A stretch of DNA of 64,000 bases from DATKJS01 sp964551995 (GTDB lineage Bacteria > Acidobacteriota > Aminicenantia > Aminicenantales > Saccharicenantaceae): NCBI GenBank assembly GCA_964551995.1, contig CAZKFD010000010.1:1-64000 (forward strand), given 5' to 3'. Shown piece after piece: positions 17,989 to 26,475 of this stretch (its first letter is position 1; each line of letters opens with the position of its first letter). Both the position numbers and the translations under genes were made by a program. The notes beneath the pieces were generated by a model. That model saw nothing but the letters and a program-made list of their open reading frames with translations, ran no database searches and was not told where the DNA came from.

Positions 17989-19026
17989 TCAGCTGAGCCG
18001 GCCGAGGTTCCCCGCCCTGTGCTGTTCGTAAAGGTCGTAATGGACCTTGAGGATGTCCGGAATCGGCAGCTGGTACGGGCAGCGCGCGACGCATTCCCGG
18101 CATTCCGTGCACAGGGACACGCTTTCCATGGGAACCCTCGAAAACTCGGCGGCGACCCGAGGCGACATCCTGACCGCCAGCACCTTGTAACCCATGGCCG
18201 AGGTGATCATGACCCCGTGGGGGCAGGGCTGGCAATACTCGCACCTCCGGCAGAATTGCTTCCCCAGCTCCAGCCGGTACTTCTCCATCAGTTTGAGGTC
18301 TCTGGGCGTGACTGTGTTCGGCCGGCGATAGAATGAGACGACTTCGGCCACCCGTTCCGGGGTATCGAAACCGGGAATGGCGACGACGTCGGGGTGCTCC
18401 CGGAGGAACTTGAAGACGATCCGGGCGTCGTCGATCATGCCGCCGGCGAACGGCTTCATGGCCAGGATTCCCATGCCGCCCTCGCGGGCGGCGGCGTGCA
18501 GTTCGTCCTTCGCCGCCTCTTCGATGAAGTTGAACGGAAACTGCACGGAGCTGAAGAGGCCCGTCTTGACGAGCCTGATGGCCATGGCGAGGTTGTGCGA
18601 CGTCACTCCGATGAACCGGATCTTGCCCTGTTCCCTGGCCCTGACGACGGCCTCCATCGCGCCGCCGGGCCCCGTGACGGCCTCCCAGTCTCTTTCCTGG
18701 GCGATCTGATGGAGCTGGTAGAGATCGATATAGTCCGTCCTCAGCATGCGCAGAGAGTTCTCGAGATGCTCGACGGTCCCCGGGGCGTCTCGGCGCGTCG
18801 TCTTGGTGGCCAGCACGACCCTGTCCCGCACGTCCCCGAGGGCCCGTCCAATCTTCTTCTCGCTGTCTCGGTAGGCGTTGGCCGTGTCGTACAGGGTGAT
18901 TCCCAGATCATAAGCCCTGCGCAGGACATTTACGGCGGCGTCCTCATCCAGGCGGATGATGGGAATGGCCCCGAAGCCGACCTCGGAAACCGTCAAACCT
19001 GTCTTGCCGAAGGGGATCTCGCGCAA
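17989..19026 (-). CDS. Aldo/keto reductase with C-terminal 4Fe-4S ferredoxin domain
   Basis: The protein has 345 residues from a TTG start with GGAG upstream. Residues 1-265 form the aldo/keto reductase barrel (FGKTGLTVSEVGFGAIPI, DTANAYRDSEKKIG, LATKT, DYIDLYQLH), with Asp-Tyr-Lys-type catalytic positions. Residues about 275-325 hold two cysteine clusters, CRRCEYCQPC and CTECRECVARC, that would bind iron-sulfur centres. Such fusions are predicted oxidoreductases in anaerobes. It probably shares an operon with the FMN reductase 135 bases downstream. Confidence 0.88.
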   Translation of the reverse strand: MREIPFGKTGLTVSEVGFGAIPIIRLDEDAAVNVLRRAYDLGITLYDTANAYRDSEKKIGRALGDVRDRVVLATKTTRRDAPGTVEHLENSLRMLRTDYIDLYQLHQIAQERDWEAVTGPGGAMEAVVRAREQGKIRFIGVTSHNLAMAIRLVKTGLFSSVQFPFNFIEEAAKDELHAAAREGGMGILAMKPFAGGMIDDARIVFKFLREHPDVVAIPGFDTPERVAEVVSFYRRPNTVTPRDLKLMEKYRLELGKQFCRRCEYCQPCPHGVMITSAMGYKVLAVRMSPRVAAEFSRVPMESVSLCTECRECVARCPYQLPIPDILKVHYDLYEQHRAGNLGRLS

Positions 19027-19337
19027 CGTTCAAACTCCGCGGTCATGTTGGAATATCTATGTTAGGCCTTCCGGCGACGATGTTCAAGGCTGTCGGCCTT
19101 CTGCCGGAAGAGCGGTCCGGACTCTTGGGGCACCATGGGATTCGGGCGCCGCGGCTCGGGCCCTCCGGCCGCTTGCGAATTCCGTTTCGGGGGTGATATA
19201 TAAAAAATTGCGCACTGGCATTTTCCGGATCGAGCCGCGATCCCGGGAACGTCCCGGCTGCCGGTTTACGGGCGCTCGCGGCCGCCACATAGAGGCGATC
19301 CTCCGTTCCCGGGCATTCGGCCTAAAGGAGAGCTGTT
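19027..19337. other. Divergent intergenic region
   Basis: About 310 bases between the aldo/keto reductase (minus) and the plus-strand gene at 19338. An AT-rich island at 19192-19212 (GTGATATATAAAAAATTG) is the only promoter-like part. No gene is seen. Confidence 0.4.
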
Positions 19338-19817
19338 ATGGCTTACGAAAAAGACGTCGCCTCCATCGATGCGATTGTCCGCGCGATTTATGAGGTCATT
19401 TCCGGACCGACGGGCCCCAAGGACTGGGCCCGCGAGCGCTTCCTCCTGCATCCGACGGCCCGGCTGATGCGCGGACTCCCCGACGGCGCGCCGCCGGGCG
19501 ATCATCCGACTCCCGGCCTGCGGATTTTCACGGTCAACGAGTTCATCGCCTCCGTCGAGCCGCGGCTTTTAAAGGATGATTTCTACGAATATGAGACCGG
19601 GCGGGAGGAATTCCGGTTCGGCCGGTTCGCCCATGTCATAAGCGCCTACGCCAGCACGCGGAGAATGGGCGAGCGCCCCTTTGCCCGGGGCATCAACAGT
19701 ATCGAACTGTGGTTCGATGGCGGACGTTGGTGGGTGATGAGCGTCCTTTGGGATTGGGAGGGAGGCGAGAATATGATCCCCGCGCGCCTTCGCGGAAAGT
19801 CCGGATCGGAGGCTTAA
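19338..19817 (+). CDS. NTF2/SnoaL-like fold protein
   Basis: The protein has 159 residues with AAGGAGAG before the ATG. It has no signal peptide. The sequence shows the SnoaL/NTF2-like layout: an N-terminal helix (VDAIVRAIYEVISG), then a DDFYEYETGREE segment, and strands ISAYASTRR and GINSIELWFDGGRWWVMSVLWDWE. The family includes small cyclases and isomerases as well as binding proteins without catalysis; no function can be assigned. Confidence 0.75.
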   Translation: MAYEKDVASIDAIVRAIYEVISGPTGPKDWARERFLLHPTARLMRGLPDGAPPGDHPTPGLRIFTVNEFIASVEPRLLKDDFYEYETGREEFRFGRFAHVISAYASTRRMGERPFARGINSIELWFDGGRWWVMSVLWDWEGGENMIPARLRGKSGSEA

Positions 19818-19860
19818 GGCCGGCGAAAACCCCGGCCCGGCGGGCGCGAAGGGGCACTTC

Positions 19861-20016
19861 TCAGCCCCACGGTTCGGGTGCGGGGCCTTTGCGGACCTGA
19901 AGGCGGGACCCCAGGACTGCTGCGACGACGAGCACGACGAGAGCTGCGGCCGGAACGATGAGCTCTTGGATCGTCTCGGGATTGTCCAAATGACAGGCGG
20001 GGCATCTGTTGTCCAT
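19861..20016 (-). CDS. Possible 51-residue membrane protein with CxxC motif
   Basis: The frame starts MDNRCPACHLDN, an N-terminal CPAC pair, and then has one strongly hydrophobic segment (LIVPAAALVVLVVAAVLG) before a basic tail. That layout is sensible for a small membrane protein, but the ribosome site is weak and there is no recognised family. Confidence 0.35.
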   Translation of the reverse strand: MDNRCPACHLDNPETIQELIVPAAALVVLVVAAVLGSRLQVRKGPAPEPWG

Positions 20017-20164
20017 GGCTAACCCCGTCCATCTGCGGAGCGAAGGAAAACGCGGTCCCTGCGGCGACTCGATGGGCGTCCGTGCCTCTCCGGTATGAGA
20101 TGAAACGTTTTCCCCGGCGCGCAGGTTATAAGCCTTGGGAGGCAACAAGGGAAGGAGAGGAGAT

Positions 20165-20767
20165 ATGAGAGGATTTCTGAGCGGTGTTCTCTGTTCTCTG
20201 CTATTCAGCCCTTTTCTGGTCTTCGGCCGCGCCCAAGAGCCGCAGCGGGACCCCGGAAAGCCCGAGCCGGTCATCGTCCGGTTCTACAGGGACTTCAACT
20301 TCGTGATCGCCTTCAGCTCGAACGCGGAAAGGGTCGAACTGGCCAAATACCTCGACGGGAAAGAGCTCCCGGAGAAATTCCAAAGAAACCCGCGGCTGGC
20401 AAGAGTCTTCACCTTGATGACGCGCATCGGAACGCAGATCGTGGAAGAAGATCCCAAGATGGTCCTTTGGGCCGCGCGCTCCACCGGGCATGTCTATTAT
20501 TCCGGCATCACAGAGATCAAGAAGATCCAGCCGGAGGGGGACGCCGTCAAGGTCGAGGTCACCGTCTACCATCTCGAGCCGGAAGCGAACCGGGAGCTGA
20601 TCGCCCGCTACGAGGCGGCAGGAGAAGAGCCCGGCAAAATCCCGACGGGGGAGGAAATGCTGGGAATCGTCAAGCCGGCGCCCTACAAGAGCGAGGAAGT
20701 CCACACCTGGGTCCAGGCCGACGGCCGCTGGAAGAAGGGTGCCGCCAATCTAGTTTTCGTGAAGTAA
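20165..20767 (+). CDS. Secreted protein of unknown function
   Basis: The protein has 200 residues. The ATG at 20165 follows GGAGAGGAGA, and residues 1-23 form a signal peptide ending in GRAQ. The mature part alternates charged helices and strands (VIVRFYRDFNFVIAFSSN, HVYYSGITEIKKI, VEVTVYHLEP) and ends GRWKKGAANLVFVK, which resembles lipocalin/NTF2-like secreted proteins. Function is unknown. It is convergent with the C1 peptidase gene. Confidence 0.7.
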   Translation: MRGFLSGVLCSLLFSPFLVFGRAQEPQRDPGKPEPVIVRFYRDFNFVIAFSSNAERVELAKYLDGKELPEKFQRNPRLARVFTLMTRIGTQIVEEDPKMVLWAARSTGHVYYSGITEIKKIQPEGDAVKVEVTVYHLEPEANRELIARYEAAGEEPGKIPTGEEMLGIVKPAPYKSEEVHTWVQADGRWKKGAANLVFVK

Positions 20768-20828
20768 ATCCCGGAACCCGCCGCATCCTGTGACGCGGGA
20801 TCCCAGCATTATCGCTTTTCCGTCGCGC

Positions 20829-22229
20829 TCAATTGAGCCACATGGCGAACATCGGGTCCCAGGGCGGCAGGACCGTCGGCTTTTGTTCGAAAATGCCTAG
20901 AACGTCCGTCGCGACGTATTTCTTGTTGAGGACGACGGCAAACATGTACTCGTCATACCATTTGTCGTACATGACGAACGTCCCCTCCTTGCCCGCCTTC
21001 GTCCCCCAGCTGTTCTCGACAAGCCATTTCTGCGGCTTGCTGCCCGCGAGGTCGACGCCGATGAAGACCATGGCGTGCGAGGGGACGCTCTCCTGGTATG
21101 CGACGCGGTCCGCCTTCGACATGCCCAGCGGGACGCCGTAGATCGATTCGTAATCATAAACGCCGATCCTCATTACCCCGGTCTTGGTGTCGGTCTCTTT
21201 GCCGACATCGCAACCGAACCAGACCGGGTCGTTGGCCAGGACCGACTTCAGTGTGAATTCCTTCATGCGGTCGATCGGGATATTGGCGAAGGTCATATTG
21301 GGCTGGTCAAAGAAATCGCGGTCGTATTGGATCTGGTAGAGCTTGTTGAACTCGTGTGTGGGGACGCTGTAGAGGCAGACGTAATCGCCGAGATTGATGT
21401 TGATGAACTTCCGGTAGAATTCCTCCGGCGTGTAGGTGACAGGCGCGGTCAGCTTGCCGTCCTTGTCTTCGTAACGCCATTCGAAGGTCGCGGGAGGGAC
21501 CCCGAGGTGAATGGCGAGCATGCGGTACACGTCGGCCAGCATCTCCGTCTTCACCTGGCGGAGTTTCTCCTCGCTCGCGTTGCGCATCGCGCGCAGCGCC
21601 GCCGCGTCCTGGTGGAGCTTCTTGGCGATGATCGCGTTCATGAAGCCCGTGTTGTCGCTGCTCTCGGTTTCCGGCATCACCTCGGAGGGCACGGCGCCGT
21701 ATTTCTGAACGAGGGCGACGACCATGTTCCACTGGCCCCCGTCTGGAAAGGAGTTTTTCAACAGCCAATCGACGTCCCGGTCCTCCAGGGATTTTTCGCG
21801 CGTGCGGATGACGGCTTCGAGGAAGAGGTTCGCCTTTTCCAGCTTGTCGTAGAAGAAGAGGTAATTCTCCGAAAACTCGAAATCTTTCTTATTCATCGAA
21901 GCCCTGGCCACGGGGCGCAGGATGTTGAGGCCCGCGAAGAGCCAGCAGCGGCCGCTGTTCTTCTGGTCCGTGATGCCGTCGGTCTTGATCGTGTGGGAAA
22001 AATAGGTGTCCGACGATGAGACGACTCTGTGATCGAGAGCGATGCTCCTCACGCTCGTCGCGGCGACTGCGTTGATGATCGCCCGTGTGGGAGGATCGAG
22101 CTTGAGCGACTGCTGTATCTTCTTCAGCATGTCCGGCGTGATGGAACCGTCCACCTGGGCGAAGCACAGTCCGCACCAGGACAGGACGACAAACAGCACG
22201 ATCGAAGAGATAGCCGTGATTTGTTTCAT
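20829..22229 (-). CDS. Secreted C1 peptidase, bleomycin hydrolase/PepC type
   Basis: The protein has 466 residues with a signal peptide (residues 1-25, ending CFAQ). The catalytic triad of papain-fold aminopeptidase C is present: Cys95 in QKNSGRCWLFA, His in VPSHAMVFIGVD, Asn in VENSWGTKAGKEG. Family members trim amino acids from peptides as self-compartmentalising hexamers and are usually cytoplasmic. Export of this one suggests periplasmic peptide degradation. Length matches the family. Confidence 0.9.
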   Translation of the reverse strand: MKQITAISSIVLFVVLSWCGLCFAQVDGSITPDMLKKIQQSLKLDPPTRAIINAVAATSVRSIALDHRVVSSSDTYFSHTIKTDGITDQKNSGRCWLFAGLNILRPVARASMNKKDFEFSENYLFFYDKLEKANLFLEAVIRTREKSLEDRDVDWLLKNSFPDGGQWNMVVALVQKYGAVPSEVMPETESSDNTGFMNAIIAKKLHQDAAALRAMRNASEEKLRQVKTEMLADVYRMLAIHLGVPPATFEWRYEDKDGKLTAPVTYTPEEFYRKFININLGDYVCLYSVPTHEFNKLYQIQYDRDFFDQPNMTFANIPIDRMKEFTLKSVLANDPVWFGCDVGKETDTKTGVMRIGVYDYESIYGVPLGMSKADRVAYQESVPSHAMVFIGVDLAGSKPQKWLVENSWGTKAGKEGTFVMYDKWYDEYMFAVVLNKKYVATDVLGIFEQKPTVLPPWDPMFAMWLN

Positions 22230-22519
22230 GAGAACTCCTTACAGAGGGAGATGTCGAAGGACGAGGACGACCCTTATCATCCGATGATGATATGTCCGGG
22301 CTGGAGCCCTGTCAAGAACGCGGCCTTTTCCCCCGGTCGGAGGATTGCGGACGGGGCCCAAAGCCCTCCGAACCGTCCGAAACCGCTTTTTCTGATCGGC
22401 TCCCGCCGCTATAATGGACCCGATGTCGCCATGACGCATCCGTTCGGTATCGATGCGGCCTCTCGGTGCGCCATCGACACGCCGGGGCCGCAATCGGAAA
22501 CGGTCAAGGAGCCAAGCCC

Positions 22520-23677
22520 ATGAATTCTCCGCTCGGAATCGCCAGGACGGCCGCCTGTCTTTCGTTGTGCTTCGTTCTGGCCGGCCTTCAGCCCGCGCGC
22601 GGGCAGCAAGACCTGATCAGCGCCGACTCGCTCTTCGAGGCCGGCCGGTTCGCCGAGGCCGAAAAGGCCTATCTGAAGGTTCCGCAGGCCGACGATTTCG
22701 AAAAGGCGGTGCCGTTTTTCAAGGCGATCGGTCAAGAGGCCAAGGCCGCCCAGATGGAAAGCTTCCGAGGCCTCTCGCCCTACCGGATCGAAGGTCCCTC
22801 CGCAGTCTCATCCCTGAAGTTCATCGTGACGGACCCGCTGCCCGTAGTCGAGGTCCGGCTCAACGGCGGGAAAAAGATGAACTTCTTCATCGACACGGGC
22901 GCGGGCGAGTTGATCGTCGATACGGCGGTCGCCGGGGAGGCACGCCTGCCCGTTTTCGGTTCCGAGACGGGCACGTTCGCCGGCGGGAAGCGGTCGGGTT
23001 TTGAGCTCGGGCGTGCGGAGGAGCTCGCCCTCGGCGATTTCACGGTTCGGGACATGCCGGTCGCAATCATGCCCGTCCGGCGGTTCTCCGGGCCCGTCTT
23101 CGGCGGTCTTCAGGTCGACGGAATCATCGGGACCGTGCTTCTTTATCATTTCCTGCCCACCCTCGACTATCCCGGGGGCCGGCTTGTCCTGAGGCGGCGA
23201 AGTCCCGTCGGCGAGGCGGCCCTCGAAAAGGACGTCCAAGCGGGAAAATGCACGACCGTGCCCTTCTGGATGGCCGGGGATCATTACATGGTCGGGTGGG
23301 GGAGCGTGAACAACGGCCGTCCGCTTCTGTTTTTCGTGGATACGGGACTGGCCGGCAGCGGTTTCACCTGTCCGGAGTCGACGATCCGTGAGGCGGGCAT
23401 CAAACTCCCCGAAAAGCCCGCCGGCGAAGGGATCGGAGGGGGAGGAAAAGTTCAGGTGTTCCCCTTTATCGTCGATGAGCTGTCTTTCGGCGGCATTCGC
23501 GTGACTAACGTCCGCGGCCTGTACAGCGGCCCCCTTACAATCGAGGACGCGTTTGGATTCCACATCGGCGGCCTCATCTCCCACGGGTTCCTCAGGCCCT
23601 ACGCGGTCACCTTCGATTTCGGCGCGATGCGGATCATCCTGGAGGAGCCAGCCGCGCGCCCGGCAGCCGGCCGTTAG
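22520..23677 (+). CDS. Secreted retropepsin-like aspartyl protease with two DTG motifs
   Basis: The protein has 385 residues. AAGGAG lies 8 bases before the ATG; residues 1-29 are a signal peptide. A short helical region (FEAGRFAEAEKAYLKV, TPR-like) is followed by two aspartyl protease half-domains: NFFIDTGAGELIVD and LFFVDTGLAGSGFTC, each with the catalytic DTG. The two-lobed architecture in one chain is pepsin-like, but each lobe resembles bacterial gag_pre/retropepsin-like proteins. Expected to act in the periplasm or outside. Confidence 0.85.
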   Translation: MNSPLGIARTAACLSLCFVLAGLQPARGQQDLISADSLFEAGRFAEAEKAYLKVPQADDFEKAVPFFKAIGQEAKAAQMESFRGLSPYRIEGPSAVSSLKFIVTDPLPVVEVRLNGGKKMNFFIDTGAGELIVDTAVAGEARLPVFGSETGTFAGGKRSGFELGRAEELALGDFTVRDMPVAIMPVRRFSGPVFGGLQVDGIIGTVLLYHFLPTLDYPGGRLVLRRRSPVGEAALEKDVQAGKCTTVPFWMAGDHYMVGWGSVNNGRPLLFFVDTGLAGSGFTCPESTIREAGIKLPEKPAGEGIGGGGKVQVFPFIVDELSFGGIRVTNVRGLYSGPLTIEDAFGFHIGGLISHGFLRPYAVTFDFGAMRIILEEPAARPAAGR

Positions 23678-23820
23678 CTCGGAAGCCCCCTGCCCCCCGG
23701 CGACCGCTCATCTGTCCATGGCTCATTCGGATCGTAATAATGCGGTTACGGAAGCAGTCAGGGGGCTGGCTTGCCAGCCCTTATTTGACCGCTCCCGGGG
23801 CGGGTGCTATGATGCGCGGT

Positions 23821-24468
23821 ATGAGCCCGAAGAGGCGAGAGGGGCACTTCGATCGCTGGGCGCCCCGCTACGACCGGAGCATCCATCAGAAGCTCGTGTT
23901 CGGGCCGGTCCATGAGGCCGTCCTGGGCGCCTTCGAGGCCTTCGGCGCCGTCCCCGGGGACATTCTCGATATCGGCTGCGGAACCGGGCGTCTGCTGGAG
24001 GCGGCCGGCCGCCGTTGGACCGGGGCTAGGCTTATCGGGATCGACGCCTCGGAAGGCATGATCGCCGAGGCGCGCCACAAGCATGACGGAGAGGTCCGGT
24101 TCAGCTTTGAGCGGGGGGACTCGTCGCGCCTGCCCCTAGAGGATGCCTCTTTCGACGCGGTCTTCAGCACCGTGTCCTTTCATCATTGGGGAGACCAGTC
24201 CGGCGGGATTCGGGAGGCCGCGCGAGTGCTGAGGCCAGGCGGGCTTTTTGTCCTTGCGGACATCCGGATGCCGTTCCTTTCCATCCTGCGCCCCCTCGTC
24301 ATCAGGGGCGGCCGGTCGAACTTTCTGCCGCCGCGGGCCGTGCGCCAGCTCATCGAAGAGGCCTCGCTTTCGGTCGAGGCGGAGCGCCGCTTCTGGAGCT
24401 TTTCGTCCTTCCAGCTGTTCGTCGCGCGGAAGCCCGACGCGCCGGAGCCTAGCAAAGGGACAGCATGA
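23821..24468 (+). CDS. SAM-dependent methyltransferase (class I)
   Basis: The protein has 215 residues from the ATG at 23821; ATG codons at 23809 and 23812 are also possible, and none has a clear ribosome site. The methyltransferase domain starts early: WAPRYD, motif I LDIGCGTGRLLE, GIDASEGMIAEA, post-motif SFDAVFSTVSFHHW and VLRPGGLFVLADI. It belongs to the methyltransferase 11/25-type group; the substrate is unknown. It follows the protease gene on the same strand. Confidence 0.87.
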   Translation: MSPKRREGHFDRWAPRYDRSIHQKLVFGPVHEAVLGAFEAFGAVPGDILDIGCGTGRLLEAAGRRWTGARLIGIDASEGMIAEARHKHDGEVRFSFERGDSSRLPLEDASFDAVFSTVSFHHWGDQSGGIREAARVLRPGGLFVLADIRMPFLSILRPLVIRGGRSNFLPPRAVRQLIEEASLSVEAERRFWSFSSFQLFVARKPDAPEPSKGTA

Positions 24469-24634
24469 TCCCGCTGGGTCCCGGGATGATCGGAACGTCA
24501 AGCGGAATTCCGGCGCGGAAGCAAAATGGATGACCGCAGCGGGGAGAGGTCTGCGATTTCATCTTCTGCCGGAACCCGGAAACCCGGGGTGCCCATGGTG
24601 ACGGAATTCATCCGGGAGAAGTGAGCCTGGCGGC

Positions 24635-25456
24635 ATGAGAACCCGCGCGACGCCCACGCCGGCGGGCCAAGGCCGGAAAGTGTCGTCGACGTCCCCGGTC
24701 CTCGCTCTCGTGCCCGTGTGTCTCCTGACATTGCTCGGAGGCCCGTTCGCCTTCCGCCGGCCCATCGATGTTTCCGACGGTTTCGAATCGCCGGCGCTGA
24801 GCCACGTCTGGAGCACCGAGCGGTCGCTGCCCGGCACGGTGACGATCCAATCCCGCGTCGTCCGGGCGGGGAGGCGTGCCGTTGAGATCACGCTTCATCC
24901 CGGCGACCAGCTCCCGGATGAGAAGGGCTCGGAGCTTGAGAGGGCGGAGCTGATGGAGGCGCGGCCCCTCACGTCACACGAGGGTCCGGCCTACGAGTAT
25001 TCGTTCAGCCTGTTCCTGCCCGCGGATTTTCCGGCCGTGCCGACCCGGCTGGTGATTGCCCAGTGGAAGCAATACTGTCCGTCCGGGCGGTGCAGCCAGG
25101 ACAATCCCGTGGTCGCGCTGCGCTATCAGGGTGGCCGGTTGCGTGTGACGCTGCACAGTGGGGACAAGGCCCGGACGCTTTTCAGCACGCGGGATGAGAT
25201 TCGGGGAAGGTGGCTGGATTTCAGGTTCCTGATCCGGTTCTCGCGGGGCGACCAGGGGCGCATCCAAGCCTGGCTAGACGGCCGCCGGATCGTCGATTAT
25301 GCCGGGGCTACGGCCTATTCCGAGGCCTTCGGTTTTCCGCCCGCCGGGCTGTTCTTCTTCAAGATGGGGCTCTATCGGGACAGGGCCTCCGTGCCGATGA
25401 CGATCTATATCGACGAGTACCGGAAGAAAGAGCTGGCCCCGAGCGCTGCGAAGTGA
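24635..25456 (+). CDS. Secreted polysaccharide lyase-like beta-jelly-roll protein
   Basis: The protein has 273 residues. A basic N-terminus and hydrophobic segment (residues about 16-37) form an export signal or anchor. The rest is a concanavalin-like jelly roll: SDGFESPALSHVW, AVEITLHPGDQ, SERAEL-type ELERAELMEA, QWKQYC, FLIRFSRGDQGRIQAWLDG, LFFFKMGLYR. This order is typical of heparin-lyase I / family 20 polysaccharide lyases (family knowledge). The substrate is uncertain and the catalytic residues cannot be confirmed by eye. Confidence 0.75.
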   Translation: MRTRATPTPAGQGRKVSSTSPVLALVPVCLLTLLGGPFAFRRPIDVSDGFESPALSHVWSTERSLPGTVTIQSRVVRAGRRAVEITLHPGDQLPDEKGSELERAELMEARPLTSHEGPAYEYSFSLFLPADFPAVPTRLVIAQWKQYCPSGRCSQDNPVVALRYQGGRLRVTLHSGDKARTLFSTRDEIRGRWLDFRFLIRFSRGDQGRIQAWLDGRRIVDYAGATAYSEAFGFPPAGLFFFKMGLYRDRASVPMTIYIDEYRKKELAPSAAK

Positions 25457-25589
25457 TCCGGGATGGTTGGCGTCGAGTACCTCGAATGCCCGTGGCCGAT
25501 GCGAGCCCGTCTCGTGACGTGCGGCGGGGCCGCCCTTGACAAAGGGATGCGTTTTAATCAAGATACGTGCTGACATGCAAGGAGGGAAC

Positions 25590-25868
25590 ATGAAGACCTC
25601 ATGCCTGCGAAAAGTTCTTGTGGGCGTCGTTATCACGGCGATTCTCGTCCTCAGCATCATGGTCTATGCCACGGATGTCAGCCGCGTGCGGCACCCGAAC
25701 CTGGCGGCGGCGCAGACGTTCATCGAGAAGGCGATCGCGCGCGTGTCCGCGGCGCAAGTGGCGAACGAATTCGACATGGGTGGTCATGCCGCCAAAGCCA
25801 AGGCGCTTCTCGACCAGGCCTATACGGAAATCAAATTGGCGGCAGAAGCGGCCAACGCCAAGAGATAG
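25590..25868 (+). CDS. Small exported helical protein
   Basis: The protein has 92 residues; GGAGGGAA precedes the ATG at 25590. Residues 1-27 form a signal peptide ending MVYA. The mature part is a helical hairpin (NLAAAQTFIEKAIARVSAAQ, GGHAAKAKALLDQAYTEIKLAAEAANA) with heptad-like Ala/Leu spacing. Similar short exported helical proteins occur widely in proteobacteria and acidobacteria without known function. Confidence 0.7.
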   Translation: MKTSCLRKVLVGVVITAILVLSIMVYATDVSRVRHPNLAAAQTFIEKAIARVSAAQVANEFDMGGHAAKAKALLDQAYTEIKLAAEAANAKR

Positions 25869-26475
25869 CCGGAGAACAGGTATCCCGGGCCGGCGCCGGA
25901 GGTCCCGATAACCGCCCCAGAGTCCCCGCTCAAAACCGATTTTCTGACTGAAGGCGAAGCCTGACGCACAGTCCTGTGGCAGGGCTCGCCGTCTTTCTGT
26001 TTCCTGCCGCGAGCTCGCGCGCGAGCGGGGCGGCGTCGCGAACGCATTCGACGGCTGGCCCTCCAGGGGATTGGCCGCCCTGAACAGGGACCTGGCCAGA
26101 AAGAAGCTCGGTCCGGTCATGCCGATCGCGAGGGAGGAATGGGAGAAGAGAAGCGCGGAAATGAGGGCCAGTCCCGTGAATTTCTGGCTTTTGCCTTCTC
26201 TTCAAAGCGCACCGCCGAACGTCGAAAACGGAGGAGAGCAGTGGGGAAGCCGTTGAGACCGGCTTCTCAGTCCCCGGTCTTGTCGGATGACCGAATCGGA
26301 GGCCATCAGTTTAACAACGGCACATCGCAGATGCTGCGCAGACCGGGTGCGGGTCGCCCGCGAATCACGTGGTATTGCCCGAAAGTCGATCATATTCTCG
26401 ATGGGCTTCATTGAAGCCCGTCTATCAACAGGGGGCTTTTTATACGGAAAGTTCTCTTCCCCGAAAGGAGGTCCG
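25869..26475. other. Long leader/intergenic region before the porin gene
   Basis: About 600 bases. Open frames here lack ribosome sites. A perfect hairpin (GGGCTTC, 3-base loop, GAAGCCC) is at 26403-26419, about 55 bases before the porin start, followed by GGGGGCTTTTTA. It could attenuate or stabilise the porin message, or terminate an upstream transcript. Confidence 0.45.

Noticed and set aside
25536..25564. TTGACA before the small helical protein as a promoter
   Set aside because: The -35 box is perfect, but at the right distance only CAAGAT is found, and no better -10 exists.
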